27,788 bases of DNA from CAXMST01 sp963700785 (GTDB lineage Bacteria > Actinomycetota > Thermoleophilia > Solirubrobacterales > 70-9), in NCBI GenBank assembly GCA_963700785.1, contig CAVOYZ010000022.1, positions 1 to 27,788 of the forward strand, given 5' to 3'. The notes under the pieces are model-generated. The model saw only the letters and a program-made list of their open reading frames with translations. It did no database searches and was not told the origin of the DNA. The translations under genes and the position numbers were made by a program. Shown here piece by piece: positions 9,032-16,234 of the stretch. Numbering within the stretch: the first letter of the stretch is position 1; each line of letters begins with the position of its first letter.

Positions 9032-9045
9032 CTGCCGAACGGCAG
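9032..9045. promoter_or_regulatory. Conserved palindrome CTGCCG-N2-CGGCAG before binding-protein gene (copy 2)
   Basis: CTGCCGAACGGCAG ends 29 bp before the TTG start at 9075. It is the counterpart of 3927-3940. The arms are identical and the centre differs (AA against AC), as expected for a protected dyad. It could be an operator for a peptide or nitrogen regulator, or a leader hairpin. Confidence 0.5.
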
Positions 9046-9074
9046 CAGGGATAGAGATCGAGAGAGGAACTGAA

Positions 9075-10790
9075 TTGTCTGATCGGGCACCGGAGGGGCG
9101 GCGGAGTCTGCGCGTCCTGATGATCATGGCTTTCGCCGTCGCCGCCGCGCTGTTGATCGCGGCCTGCGGCAGCGACGACAGCGACACCACCACCGCCTCC
9201 AGCGGCGGGACCGGCGGCGAGGCGACGCTGACCCAGACCTCGCAGCCCGACTTCCTCGACCCGGCCCTCTCCTACACCGTCAACGGCTGGGAGCCGATGT
9301 GGCTCGTCTACACGCCGCTGCTCACCTACAGGCACGAGACCGGCGAGGCCGGTGCCGAGTTGATCCCGGGCCTCGCGGAGGAGCTGCCTCAGGTTTCCGA
9401 GGACGGCACCGTCTACACGCTGCAGCTGCGGGACGGCCTGACCTACTCCGACGGCCAGCCGGTGGTCGCCAGTGACTTCGAGCACACGATCAAGCGCGTG
9501 CTCAACCTCGGCTCCGGAGGCGCCCCGTTCTACGAGGGCATCGTCGGCGCCAAGGACTACGAGGCCCAGGACGACCCCGAGGCCGACATCAAGGGGATCA
9601 AGACCGACGATCAGACCGGCGAGATCGAGATCACCCTCGAGGCGCCGGACGCCGCGTTCTCGAACGTGCTGGCGATGAACTTCGCTGGGCTCGTCCCCGG
9701 CGACACCCCGTTCAAGAACCAGACCGAGAGCCCGCCCCCGGGCGTCGGCAGCTACGAGATAACCGAGTCGGTCCCGAACCGCGAGTTCGTGATGGAGCGC
9801 CGGCAGGACTTCGGCGAGCTCGGGATCGAGGGCGTGCCCGAGGGCAAGATCGACACGCTTACGACGGAGATCGTCAAGAGCTCGAGCAAGCAGGCCCAGG
9901 ATGTGCTCGACAACGCAACCGACTACATGCAGGACCCGCCGCCGGCGGACCTGAAGCCGACGGTCGTCGAGTCGGTCGGGCCCGACACGAGTGACCCGCG
10001 CTACGCGGAGTTCACGACCTCGTCGACCTACTACTTCTTCATGAACCACGAGGTCGAGCCGTTCGACGATCCGAAGGTTCGTGAGGCGGTCAACTACGGG
10101 ATCGACAAGCCGGCCCTCGCCCGCCTGTTCGCGGGCGAGCTGGCCCCGGGCTGCACCTTCCTGCCGCCCGGCTTCCCCGGCTACGACGAGGCGCTCGACA
10201 CCACCGACTGCCCGTGGGGCGATCCGAACGCCGCGCCCGACCTGGAGACGGCTCAGGCGCTGATCAAGGAAGCGGGCGCCGAGGGCGCCAAGGTGACCGT
10301 CTGGGGCAACAACGACGACCCGACCGACAAGGTCACCCAGGCCTACGCCGACCAGCTCGCTGACATCGGGCTCGACACCGAGGTCAAGATCCTCGACGGC
10401 GGCGTCTACTTCCAGACGATCGGCGATCAGTCGACGGAGGCGCAGACCGGCTTCACCAACTGGTTCAGCGACTTCCCGCACCCGCTCAACTTCTACTTCC
10501 TGGTTGACGGGGACACGATCCAGCCGCAGAACAACCAGAACTTCGGCAACGTCGATGATCCGAAGATCAACGACGAGATCGATGCCCTGCGCCTCGAGCC
10601 GGACGTGCAGGCGGTCGCCGACCGCTGGGCGGAGCTGGACAAGTACACGGTCGATTCGGCGGCGGTCGCCCCCTACGGACACCGCAAGCTGTCGACCTTC
10701 GTCTCGGACCGGATCGACTTCGACTCGGTCGTGGTTCACCCGCTCTACTACAACGACTACTCGTCCTTCCAGCTGAAGGAAGGCGAGTAG
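9075..10790 (+). CDS. Peptide ABC transporter substrate-binding lipoprotein (intact copy)
   Basis: A 571-aa SBP_bac_5 (DppA/OppA-family) extracytoplasmic binding protein. It probably delivers di- or oligopeptides to the DppBC permease encoded downstream. The start is the TTG at 9075, with GAGAGAGGA about 6-14 bases upstream. The signal peptide ends in ALLIAAC (lipobox, Cys31), so the mature protein is lipid-anchored. A Ser/Thr/Gly linker follows, and then TLTQTSQPDFLDPALSYTVN, typical of the mature N-terminus in this family. Further family features are RDGLTYSDGQPVVASDFEH, KVREAVNYGIDKPALARL and WGNNDDPTDKVTQAYADQL. Substrate class is inferred from the operon; nickel, sugar or other ligands are known for relatives and cannot be excluded. 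Confidence 0.93.
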   Translation: MSDRAPEGRRSLRVLMIMAFAVAAALLIAACGSDDSDTTTASSGGTGGEATLTQTSQPDFLDPALSYTVNGWEPMWLVYTPLLTYRHETGEAGAELIPGLAEELPQVSEDGTVYTLQLRDGLTYSDGQPVVASDFEHTIKRVLNLGSGGAPFYEGIVGAKDYEAQDDPEADIKGIKTDDQTGEIEITLEAPDAAFSNVLAMNFAGLVPGDTPFKNQTESPPPGVGSYEITESVPNREFVMERRQDFGELGIEGVPEGKIDTLTTEIVKSSSKQAQDVLDNATDYMQDPPPADLKPTVVESVGPDTSDPRYAEFTTSSTYYFFMNHEVEPFDDPKVREAVNYGIDKPALARLFAGELAPGCTFLPPGFPGYDEALDTTDCPWGDPNAAPDLETAQALIKEAGAEGAKVTVWGNNDDPTDKVTQAYADQLADIGLDTEVKILDGGVYFQTIGDQSTEAQTGFTNWFSDFPHPLNFYFLVDGDTIQPQNNQNFGNVDDPKINDEIDALRLEPDVQAVADRWAELDKYTVDSAAVAPYGHRKLSTFVSDRIDFDSVVVHPLYYNDYSSFQLKEGE

Positions 10791-10824
10791 GCGAGGGCCG
10801 GAGGCGAGCGGGCGATTCGCGTGA

Positions 10825-10846
10825 GGGGGCGCTGTCCGGCGCCCCC
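10825..10846 (+). terminator. Intercistronic hairpin between binding protein and dppC (copy 2)
   Basis: GGGGGCGC (10825-10832) pairs perfectly with GCGCCCCC (10839-10846) over a 6-nt loop, followed by TTCGCCTTTC. The stem is kept in copy 1 (5726-5751) while the loop and flanks have diverged. Position after a binding-protein gene suggests a partial terminator or 3'-end protector. Confidence 0.62.
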
Positions 10847-10872
10847 TTCGCCTTTCGGGGGCGGGCGATGAG

Positions 10873-11925
10873 TTGAGCGAGGTACTGGGAACCGAGCCGG
10901 AAGCCTCCGTCGGCGAGGTCCCGCCCGAGCTGCAGGCCGAGCTCGCCGAGAGCGGCGAGAAGGGCACCAGCCCCTGGCGCCTCGGCCTCCGCCGGCTGAA
11001 GCGGAACCGCGTCGCGGTCGCCTCCGGGATCGTCTTCCTATTGCTGGTCGCCAGCACGATCGCCGCGCCGCTGTGGGCGAACCACGTCGCCCACAAGACG
11101 CCCTACGACACGCCCTCCTCAGACGAGACGGTCGAGGTCGGCGGCGAGCAGGTCTTCGTGATCGGCCTCGACGGCCGCCCGGTCGGCCCGACCTGGCACG
11201 GCGCCTACTTCCTCGGCGCCGACGGCAACGGGCGCGACGTCATGGTCCGCCTCCTCTACGGGGGCCGCAACTCGCTGCTGATCGGGATCAGCGCGGCGCT
11301 GATCACCACCGTGCTGGCGATCGCCGCGGCGCTTCTGGCCGGCTACCACCGGGGCTGGGTCGACGGCGTCATCGCGCGCTTCATGGACATCCTCTGGGCC
11401 TTCCCCGTGATCCTGCTCGGAGTCGCGCTCGGCACCGCTCTCGCCCTCGGCGGCTTCAAGGCCGGTCCGATCACGATCGAGTCGGGTTCGCTGCTGATCC
11501 CGATCTTCGTGATCAGCATCGTCTACATCCCCTACCTCGCCCGGCCGATTCGCGGCGAGGTGCTGGCCTTGCGCGAGAAGGAGTTCGTCGAGGCGGCCCG
11601 GGCGCAGGGGATGGGATCGACGCGGATCATGCTCAGCGAGATCCTCCCGAACACGGTCTCGCTGGTGATCGTCTTCTTCCCGTTGATGATCGCGAACGCG
11701 ATCCTGCTCGAGGCGGCGCTGAGCTTCCTCGGCGCCGGGGTCCAGGCCCCCGAGCCCTCCTGGGGAACGATGATCGACGACGGCGTCGATCGGATCATCA
11801 CCGCCCCGTATCTGGCGGTGGTCCCCGGCGCGATGCTGGTGCTGACCGTGCTCGCGCTGAACATCTTCGGCGACGGCGTCCGTGACGCGCTCGACCCGCG
11901 GGCCAAGGTGAGGATCGAGGGTTAG
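10873..11925 (+). CDS. dppC: Peptide ABC transporter permease DppC (intact copy)
   Basis: A 350-aa inner-membrane permease subunit of the DppC/OppC type. It has a cytoplasmic N-terminus with the SPWRLGLRRLKRNR motif, a first helix (about residues 46-65), and an extracytoplasmic loop with GADGNGRDVMVRLLYGGRNS, which corresponds to the family GTD-x-GRD signature. Five further helices follow, and the EAA loop EAARAQGMGSTRIMLSEILPN docks on DppD/DppF. The start is a TTG at 10873; no ATG or GTG in frame gives this conserved N-terminus, and copy 1 uses the same codon. An ATG two codons' distance upstream in another frame ends at once. dppC precedes dppB here, the reverse of the common dppABCDF order. 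Confidence 0.94.
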   Translation: MSEVLGTEPEASVGEVPPELQAELAESGEKGTSPWRLGLRRLKRNRVAVASGIVFLLLVASTIAAPLWANHVAHKTPYDTPSSDETVEVGGEQVFVIGLDGRPVGPTWHGAYFLGADGNGRDVMVRLLYGGRNSLLIGISAALITTVLAIAAALLAGYHRGWVDGVIARFMDILWAFPVILLGVALGTALALGGFKAGPITIESGSLLIPIFVISIVYIPYLARPIRGEVLALREKEFVEAARAQGMGSTRIMLSEILPNTVSLVIVFFPLMIANAILLEAALSFLGAGVQAPEPSWGTMIDDGVDRIITAPYLAVVPGAMLVLTVLALNIFGDGVRDALDPRAKVRIEG

Positions 11926-11931
11926 GGACAG

Positions 11932-12897
11932 ATGGCCCGGTTCATCGTCCGCCGGCTGATCTCGATGATCTTCGTGCTGTTCGCCGTCTCGGTGCTCACC
12001 TTCGCGATCTTCAACGTGATCCCGAACGGGGACCCGGCGGTGCGGATGGCGGGTAAGAACGGGACCGAGACCCAGATCGAAGCGATTCGCAAGGACTGGG
12101 GCTTCGACAAGCCGCTCTACACGCAGTACGCGGTGACGATGGAGAAGATCTTCACCGGCAACCTGATCTCCTACTTCACCCAGCTGAACGTCGTCAAGGA
12201 GATCTGGAAGGGGCTGCCGCGAACGCTCGTGCTCGCGTTCGGAGCGAGCCTCATCTGGATGGCGTTCGGAATCGGCTTCGGCCTGCTCAGCGCGATGCGT
12301 GCGGGCGGCATGACCGACCGGTCGCTGACCGTGCTCGCGCTGATCGGGATCTCGATGCCGGTCTTCTGGATCGGGGCGATCGCCAACCACTACCTGGGTT
12401 TCGAGCTCGGGATCTTCCCGAACGGCGGCTACGTGCCGTTCGCGGAGAGCCCGACGCAGTGGCTCTGGCACATGATCCTGCCCTGGACGGTGCTCTCGAT
12501 CCTGTTCATCGGCGTCTACTCGCGGGTGCTGCGCTCCGATGTGATCGAGACGATGAACGAGGACTTCGTGCGAACGGCCCGCGCCAAGGGCCTGTCCGAG
12601 CGGCGAGTCCTCTTCAAGCACGTGCTGCGCAACTCGCTGATCCCGGTCGTCACCCTCTGGGGTCTCGACTTCGGATTCGTGATCGGCGGCGGTGCGATCC
12701 TCACCGAGACGGTCTTCAACCTGCAGGGCGTCGGCCAGTACACGGCCGATGCGATCGGCCAGCTCGACCAGCCACCGCTGCTCGCGGTGACGATGTTCGG
12801 CGCCTTCTTCATCGTCTTCTTCAACGCATTGGTCGACATCCTCTACGCGTACCTCGACCCGCGCATCCGTCTCGACAGCGGCGAGTCAGCCGCATGA
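11932..12897 (+). CDS. dppB: Peptide ABC transporter permease DppB (intact operon)
   Basis: A 321-aa DppB/OppB-family permease partnered with DppC. It has an N-terminal helix at about residues 9-30, the NGDPAVRMAG segment, and a large first extracytoplasmic loop with KDWGFDKPLYTQY. The membrane core follows, with the cytoplasmic EAA-like loop RTARAKGLSERRVLFKHVLRN and the C-terminal LDPRIRL typical of the subfamily. The ATG at 11932 has AGGGACAG just upstream and lies six bases after the dppC stop. Its stop overlaps the dppD start as ATGA, indicating translational coupling. Confidence 0.95.
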   Translation: MARFIVRRLISMIFVLFAVSVLTFAIFNVIPNGDPAVRMAGKNGTETQIEAIRKDWGFDKPLYTQYAVTMEKIFTGNLISYFTQLNVVKEIWKGLPRTLVLAFGASLIWMAFGIGFGLLSAMRAGGMTDRSLTVLALIGISMPVFWIGAIANHYLGFELGIFPNGGYVPFAESPTQWLWHMILPWTVLSILFIGVYSRVLRSDVIETMNEDFVRTARAKGLSERRVLFKHVLRNSLIPVVTLWGLDFGFVIGGGAILTETVFNLQGVGQYTADAIGQLDQPPLLAVTMFGAFFIVFFNALVDILYAYLDPRIRLDSGESAA

Positions 12898-13937
12898 GCG
12901 CCGACGGCGGAGCCCCCAAGGTGCTCGAGGTCGAGGGCCTGCATGTGCGCTTTCAGACCGAGACGGGAATCGTGCGGGCGGTCGATGACGTCTCCTTCGA
13001 CCTGCGCAAGGGGGAGGTGCTCGCGATAGTCGGCGAGTCAGGCTCGGGCAAGTCGGTCACGGCGATGAGCCTGATGGGCCTGACGCGCGGCGTAAACGCG
13101 ACGATCGAGGGCCGCGCGATGCTCGGCGAGACCGACCTGATCGCGGCCGACGACGACCAGCTGAGGAGGGTCCGCGGCGAGGACCTGGCGATGATCTTCC
13201 AGGACCCCATGAGCTCACTCAACCCGGTCTACAGGGTCGGCGATCAGATCACTGAGACGATCCACGCCCATCGAGACGTCTCCAAGGCGGAGGCGAACGC
13301 ACGGGCGATCGAGTTGATGGAGTCGGTCGGCATCCCCGATGCCGAGGAGCGCTTCCGGGCCTACCCGCACCAGTTCAGCGGCGGCATGCGGCAGCGGGTG
13401 ATGATCGCGATGGCACTCTCGCTGGAGCCGGGGGTGCTGATCGCCGACGAGCCGACGACCGCCCTCGACGTCACGATCCAGGCGCAGATCCTGCGCCTGA
13501 TCGAGGAGCTCAATCGCACTCACGACGTCGCGACGATCCTGATCACGCACGATCTCGGCGTCGTTGCCGAGGTCGCCGATCGCGTGGTCGTCATGTACGG
13601 CGGTCGCGTCGTCGAGACGGGAACCCTCGAGCAGATCTTCTACGACCCCCAGCACCCCTACACGTGGGGGCTGCTGGGGTCGGTGACCCGTCTCGACCGG
13701 CCCAGCAAGGAACGGCTGGTGCAGATCAAGGGTCAGCCACCGTCCCTGATCGACCCGCCGGAGGGCTGCCATTTCCAGCCTCGCTGCCCCTACTCGTTCG
13801 ACCGCTGCGGCGAGTTGCCGCCGCTCGAGGCCCACGGCGACGACCCTGCCCACCTTGATCGCTGCCTGCTGCCGAGCGCCGACCGGTCCCGATACCGGGC
13901 GGCGTTGGCCGAGCAGACGGGAGCCGACGCCGCGTGA
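12894..13937 (+). CDS. dppD: Peptide ABC transporter ATP-binding protein DppD
   Basis: A 347-aa ATPase of the oligopeptide/dipeptide (PepT) family. Visible motifs are Walker A GESGSGKS (47-54), Q-loop QDPMSS, signature FSGGMRQRV (about 160-168), Walker B VLIADEP with D-loop TALD (about 180-190), and H-loop ITHDLG (about 217-222). The C-terminal oligopeptide-transport domain has C-x5-C-x6-C plus a later Cys (CHFQPRC, CPYSFDRC). A similar cysteine cluster is known to hold an iron-sulfur centre in mycobacterial DppABCD, so the same is possible here. The start ATG overlaps the dppB stop; the stop overlaps the dppF GTG. This is the only complete dppD in the window and could also serve the copy-1 permease. 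Confidence 0.95.
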   Translation: MSADGGAPKVLEVEGLHVRFQTETGIVRAVDDVSFDLRKGEVLAIVGESGSGKSVTAMSLMGLTRGVNATIEGRAMLGETDLIAADDDQLRRVRGEDLAMIFQDPMSSLNPVYRVGDQITETIHAHRDVSKAEANARAIELMESVGIPDAEERFRAYPHQFSGGMRQRVMIAMALSLEPGVLIADEPTTALDVTIQAQILRLIEELNRTHDVATILITHDLGVVAEVADRVVVMYGGRVVETGTLEQIFYDPQHPYTWGLLGSVTRLDRPSKERLVQIKGQPPSLIDPPEGCHFQPRCPYSFDRCGELPPLEAHGDDPAHLDRCLLPSADRSRYRAALAEQTGADAA

Positions 13938-14929
13938 GCGGCGACGGCTCCGCGCCGCTGCTCGAGGTCGCCGACCTCGAGAAGCACTTCCCGATCAAGT
14001 CGGGAGTCCTGATCGACCGCCAGGTCGGTGCCGTTCGCGCCGTCGACGGCGTCAGCTTCTCGATCGAAAGGGGCGAGACGCTGGGGCTGGTCGGGGAGTC
14101 GGGCTGCGGCAAGTCGACCCTGGCGCGGGCGATCCTGCAACTGGTCCAGCCGACCGCAGGCTCGGTGCGCTTCAGGGGAACCGAGCTGACCGAGCTCTCT
14201 CGCAAGCAGCTACAGCCGCTCCGCAAGGAGATGCAGATGGTCTTTCAGGACCCGCAGGCCTCGCTCAACCCGCGCAAGCGCGTCGGGCAGATCGTCGGCT
14301 CGCCGCTGAAGCTGCACAAGGTGGCCGAGGGCAACGAGCGGCGGCGGCGCGTCGTCGACCTGCTCGAGCGCGTCGGCCTCGGCGAGGAGCACTACGACCG
14401 CTATCCGCATGAGTTCAGCGGTGGGCAACGACAGCGGATCGGGATCGCCCGGGCGCTCGCCCTGAGCCCGGCGCTGATCGTCGCCGACGAGCCGGTCTCG
14501 GCTCTAGACGTCTCGATCCAGGCGCAGATCATCAACCTGCTCGAGGACATCCAGGACGAGCTCGGCCTGACCTACCTGTTCGTCGCCCACGACCTCAGCG
14601 TCGTCCGCCACGTCTCCGATCGGATCGCGGTGATGTACCTGGGAAAGATCGTCGAGATTGGCCCCGCAGCCGAGGTCTGCTCCGATCCGATCCACCCCTA
14701 CACCGTCTCCCTGCTCAACGCCGTGCCGATCCCGGACCCGCGCGAGAACGCGGCCCGGGAGCAGACGGTGCTCGAGGGCGACGTGCCGAGCCCCGCCAAT
14801 CCGCCCGAGGCCTGCCGCTTCCACACCCGCTGCCCCCGGGCGACCGACGTCTGCTCGGCGACCGAGCCGCCGCTTGTCGACTACGGCGGCGGCCACCTCG
14901 CCGCCTGCCACCACCCGGTCGGTCGCTGA
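13934..14929 (+). CDS. dppF: Peptide ABC transporter ATP-binding protein DppF
   Basis: A 331-aa second ATPase of the transporter, heterodimer partner of DppD. It has Walker A GESGCGKS (54-61), Q-loop QDPQASLNPR (the NPR pattern is typical of the F subunit), signature FSGGQRQRIGIARAL, Walker B IVADEP, D-loop SALD and H-loop AHDLSV. The C-terminal extension again has C-x5-C-x6-C (CRFHTRC, CPRATDVC) and a late Cys. The GTG start overlaps the dppD stop (GTGA). It is the last gene of the operon and converges on the minus-strand gene ending at 14936, with only six bases between the two stops. It lies outside the duplicated unit, so there is a single copy. Confidence 0.95.
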   Translation: MSGDGSAPLLEVADLEKHFPIKSGVLIDRQVGAVRAVDGVSFSIERGETLGLVGESGCGKSTLARAILQLVQPTAGSVRFRGTELTELSRKQLQPLRKEMQMVFQDPQASLNPRKRVGQIVGSPLKLHKVAEGNERRRRVVDLLERVGLGEEHYDRYPHEFSGGQRQRIGIARALALSPALIVADEPVSALDVSIQAQIINLLEDIQDELGLTYLFVAHDLSVVRHVSDRIAVMYLGKIVEIGPAAEVCSDPIHPYTVSLLNAVPIPDPRENAAREQTVLEGDVPSPANPPEACRFHTRCPRATDVCSATEPPLVDYGGGHLAACHHPVGR

Positions 14930-14935
14930 GCCCGG

Positions 14936-15547
14936 CTAGGGCAGCTTCGCGACCTCCTTGGCGAGCTGGTTGACCTGCTTCTGCAGATCGTTGACCTGCT
15001 TCTGCAGGCCGTCGACGGTGCCGGTCAGGCCCTTGACCTGGCCCTGCGTGTCCGCCTGCGCCTTCTGCAGCTGTCCAACCTGATCGTTGGTCTTGCCGAG
15101 CGCGCCCGAAACGGCCTTCTCGCCCTGCTTGACGGCCTGCTTGGCCTCCTTCTCAGCCTTGGCGCCGGCCGCTGTGCTCTCGAGACCGGCGGCTGCGAGT
15201 TGGTCCTGAAGCGCGGCGACATCGTCGCTCGAGGCGTTGTCCTGCGTGATCACCAGCACCAGCGCCGCGATCGCCGCGACGGCCGCGAGCCCGGCCAGCC
15301 ACAGCGCCCATCTCGGATCGGGCTCGGGAGGCGGGGTTCCGGGTGGGGGTTGCCCCCCTGCGGGCGGCGTCCCGGCTGGGGGCTGCCCTCCCGGCGGCGG
15401 CTGACCCCCGTAGCCCGGGGGCTGACCCGGCGGCGGCTGACCCCCCGCGGCCGGCTGCCCTCCGTAACCCGGTGGTTGGCCCGGAGGCGGCCCCCCGGCC
15501 GGCGGCTGCCCCGCGGGCGGCTGGCCGCTGGGTGGATATGCCTCCAT
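14936..15547 (-). CDS. Pro/Gly-rich, single-TM, coiled-coil membrane protein
   Basis: A 203-aa protein of unknown function with three clear parts. Residues 1-75 are a low-complexity tail rich in P, G and Q (repeats of GQPPPGQPPGYGG and GQPPAG). A membrane helix (ALWLAGLAAVAAIAALVLVI) follows at about residues 79-98. The outer part is an Ala/Lys/Gln-rich helix ending in heptad repeats (GLQKQVNDLQKQVNQLAKEV), predicted to be a coiled coil. Topology is probably tail inside, coiled coil outside. The ATG at 15547 is chosen for its strong AGGAGGAG ribosome site; the open frame extends 16 codons further without one. Proline-rich tails of this kind are common in actinobacterial envelope proteins, but no specific role can be assigned. 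Confidence 0.82.
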   Translation of the reverse strand: MEAYPPSGQPPAGQPPAGGPPPGQPPGYGGQPAAGGQPPPGQPPGYGGQPPPGGQPPAGTPPAGGQPPPGTPPPEPDPRWALWLAGLAAVAAIAALVLVITQDNASSDDVAALQDQLAAAGLESTAAGAKAEKEAKQAVKQGEKAVSGALGKTNDQVGQLQKAQADTQGQVKGLTGTVDGLQKQVNDLQKQVNQLAKEVAKLP

Positions 15548-15605
15548 CGCTCCTCCTCTTCGCTGCAGATCAGCTCGTCTGATCCTTGTCCGCACGCTAC
15601 CCGAG

Positions 15606-15621
15606 CGGGTCGTCGGACCCG
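15606..15621 (-). terminator. Short hairpin downstream of the 149-aa secreted protein gene
   Basis: CGGGTC (15606-15611) pairs with GACCCG (15616-15621) over a GTCG loop, about 35 bp past the minus-strand stop at 15657. It is a short stem with no T-tract and weak evidence. Confidence 0.3.
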
Positions 15622-15656
15622 AGGCGTGGGCGGCCCGATGGGACCGACGATCTGCC

Positions 15657-16106
15657 TCAGCAGGTCACGAGACGGTACGGCCCGATCGTGTTCCCCGAGA
15701 ACTCGTAGCGGAGCTTGGCTCTCGAGTAGACCCGCTTGCCGCAGCGCCTCACCGGCCTGGAGAGCGTGATCCGCGCCGCGACCGGCTGGTTGCGATCGGC
15801 GACGAACGCCTTGCCGCGGCCCAGCGCCTTCCTGCCGCCCCACTTCGTCCAGCGCACGCCCCGTGTCGTCCGCACGGTCGTCGCCGGGGGGATCAGATTC
15901 GCCAGGCCCCGCTTGTCGATGTAGATGCAGTTGCTGGGCCGTTTCCGGAACTCGGGCTTCTCGCCCGGTGCGGGGGTGGTGCTCTCGAAGCAGGCCACGC
16001 TGAGCTTCGCCTTGCCGGCCGGGGACGCGGCTGGGAGGAGGGCTGCGCCCAGCACGAGAAGACCGGCCAACCCGATCGTGGTGACTCCAAACCGTGCCCT
16101 GATCAC
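15657..16106 (-). CDS. Small secreted protein of unknown function
   Basis: A 149-aa protein with a typical Sec signal peptide: basic MIRAR start, hydrophobic core LAGLLVLGAALLPAA, probable cleavage near ASPAG at residues 28-31. The mature part is basic and has four cysteines (around residues 39, 60 and 121, with the last residue also Cys), which may form two disulfides. Segments TTVRTTRGVRWTKWGGRKAL and NQPVAARITLSRPVRRCGKR suggest a beta-rich fold. No family was recognised. The ATG at 16106 starts directly before the signal sequence. A long inverted repeat lies about 70-105 bp upstream. Confidence 0.75.
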   Translation of the reverse strand: MIRARFGVTTIGLAGLLVLGAALLPAASPAGKAKLSVACFESTTPAPGEKPEFRKRPSNCIYIDKRGLANLIPPATTVRTTRGVRWTKWGGRKALGRGKAFVADRNQPVAARITLSRPVRRCGKRVYSRAKLRYEFSGNTIGPYRLVTC

Positions 16107-16177
16107 CTGTTCCCACCTGCCGACGTCGGACTGCTAACCGGTCCGCAGGCCAGCAACCCCCGATCGAGCCCGCGAGC

Positions 16178-16212
16178 GCATCGTTTGCCACGTCATATGT
16201 GGGAAACGATGC
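16178..16212. promoter_or_regulatory. Long inverted repeat between chrA and the secreted-protein gene
   Basis: GCATCGTTTGCCAC (16178-16191) and GTGGGAAACGATGC (16199-16212) are inverted repeats of 14 bp with one mismatch and a 7-bp AT-rich spacer (GTCATAT). It lies 22 bp past the chrA stop and about 70 bp upstream of the next minus-strand start. There is no T-tract. It could be the chrA terminator or a dimeric repressor operator for 15657-16106. Confidence 0.5.
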
Positions 16213-16234
16213 ACTCGGCCGCGCCGGCGGACGG

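Larger units (their letters stand above)
8419..13512 (+). repeat. Copy 2 of the 5.1-kb direct tandem duplication
   Basis: Homologous to 3311-8418. It begins inside DUF2236 at the joint and ends inside dppD at 13512, from where the intact dppD tail and dppF continue as unique sequence. All operon genes in this copy are uninterrupted. A duplication between a point in DUF2236 and a point in dppD explains why the first DUF2236 keeps its C-terminus, the second lacks it, the first dppD lacks its C-terminus and the second keeps it. Confidence 0.93.
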
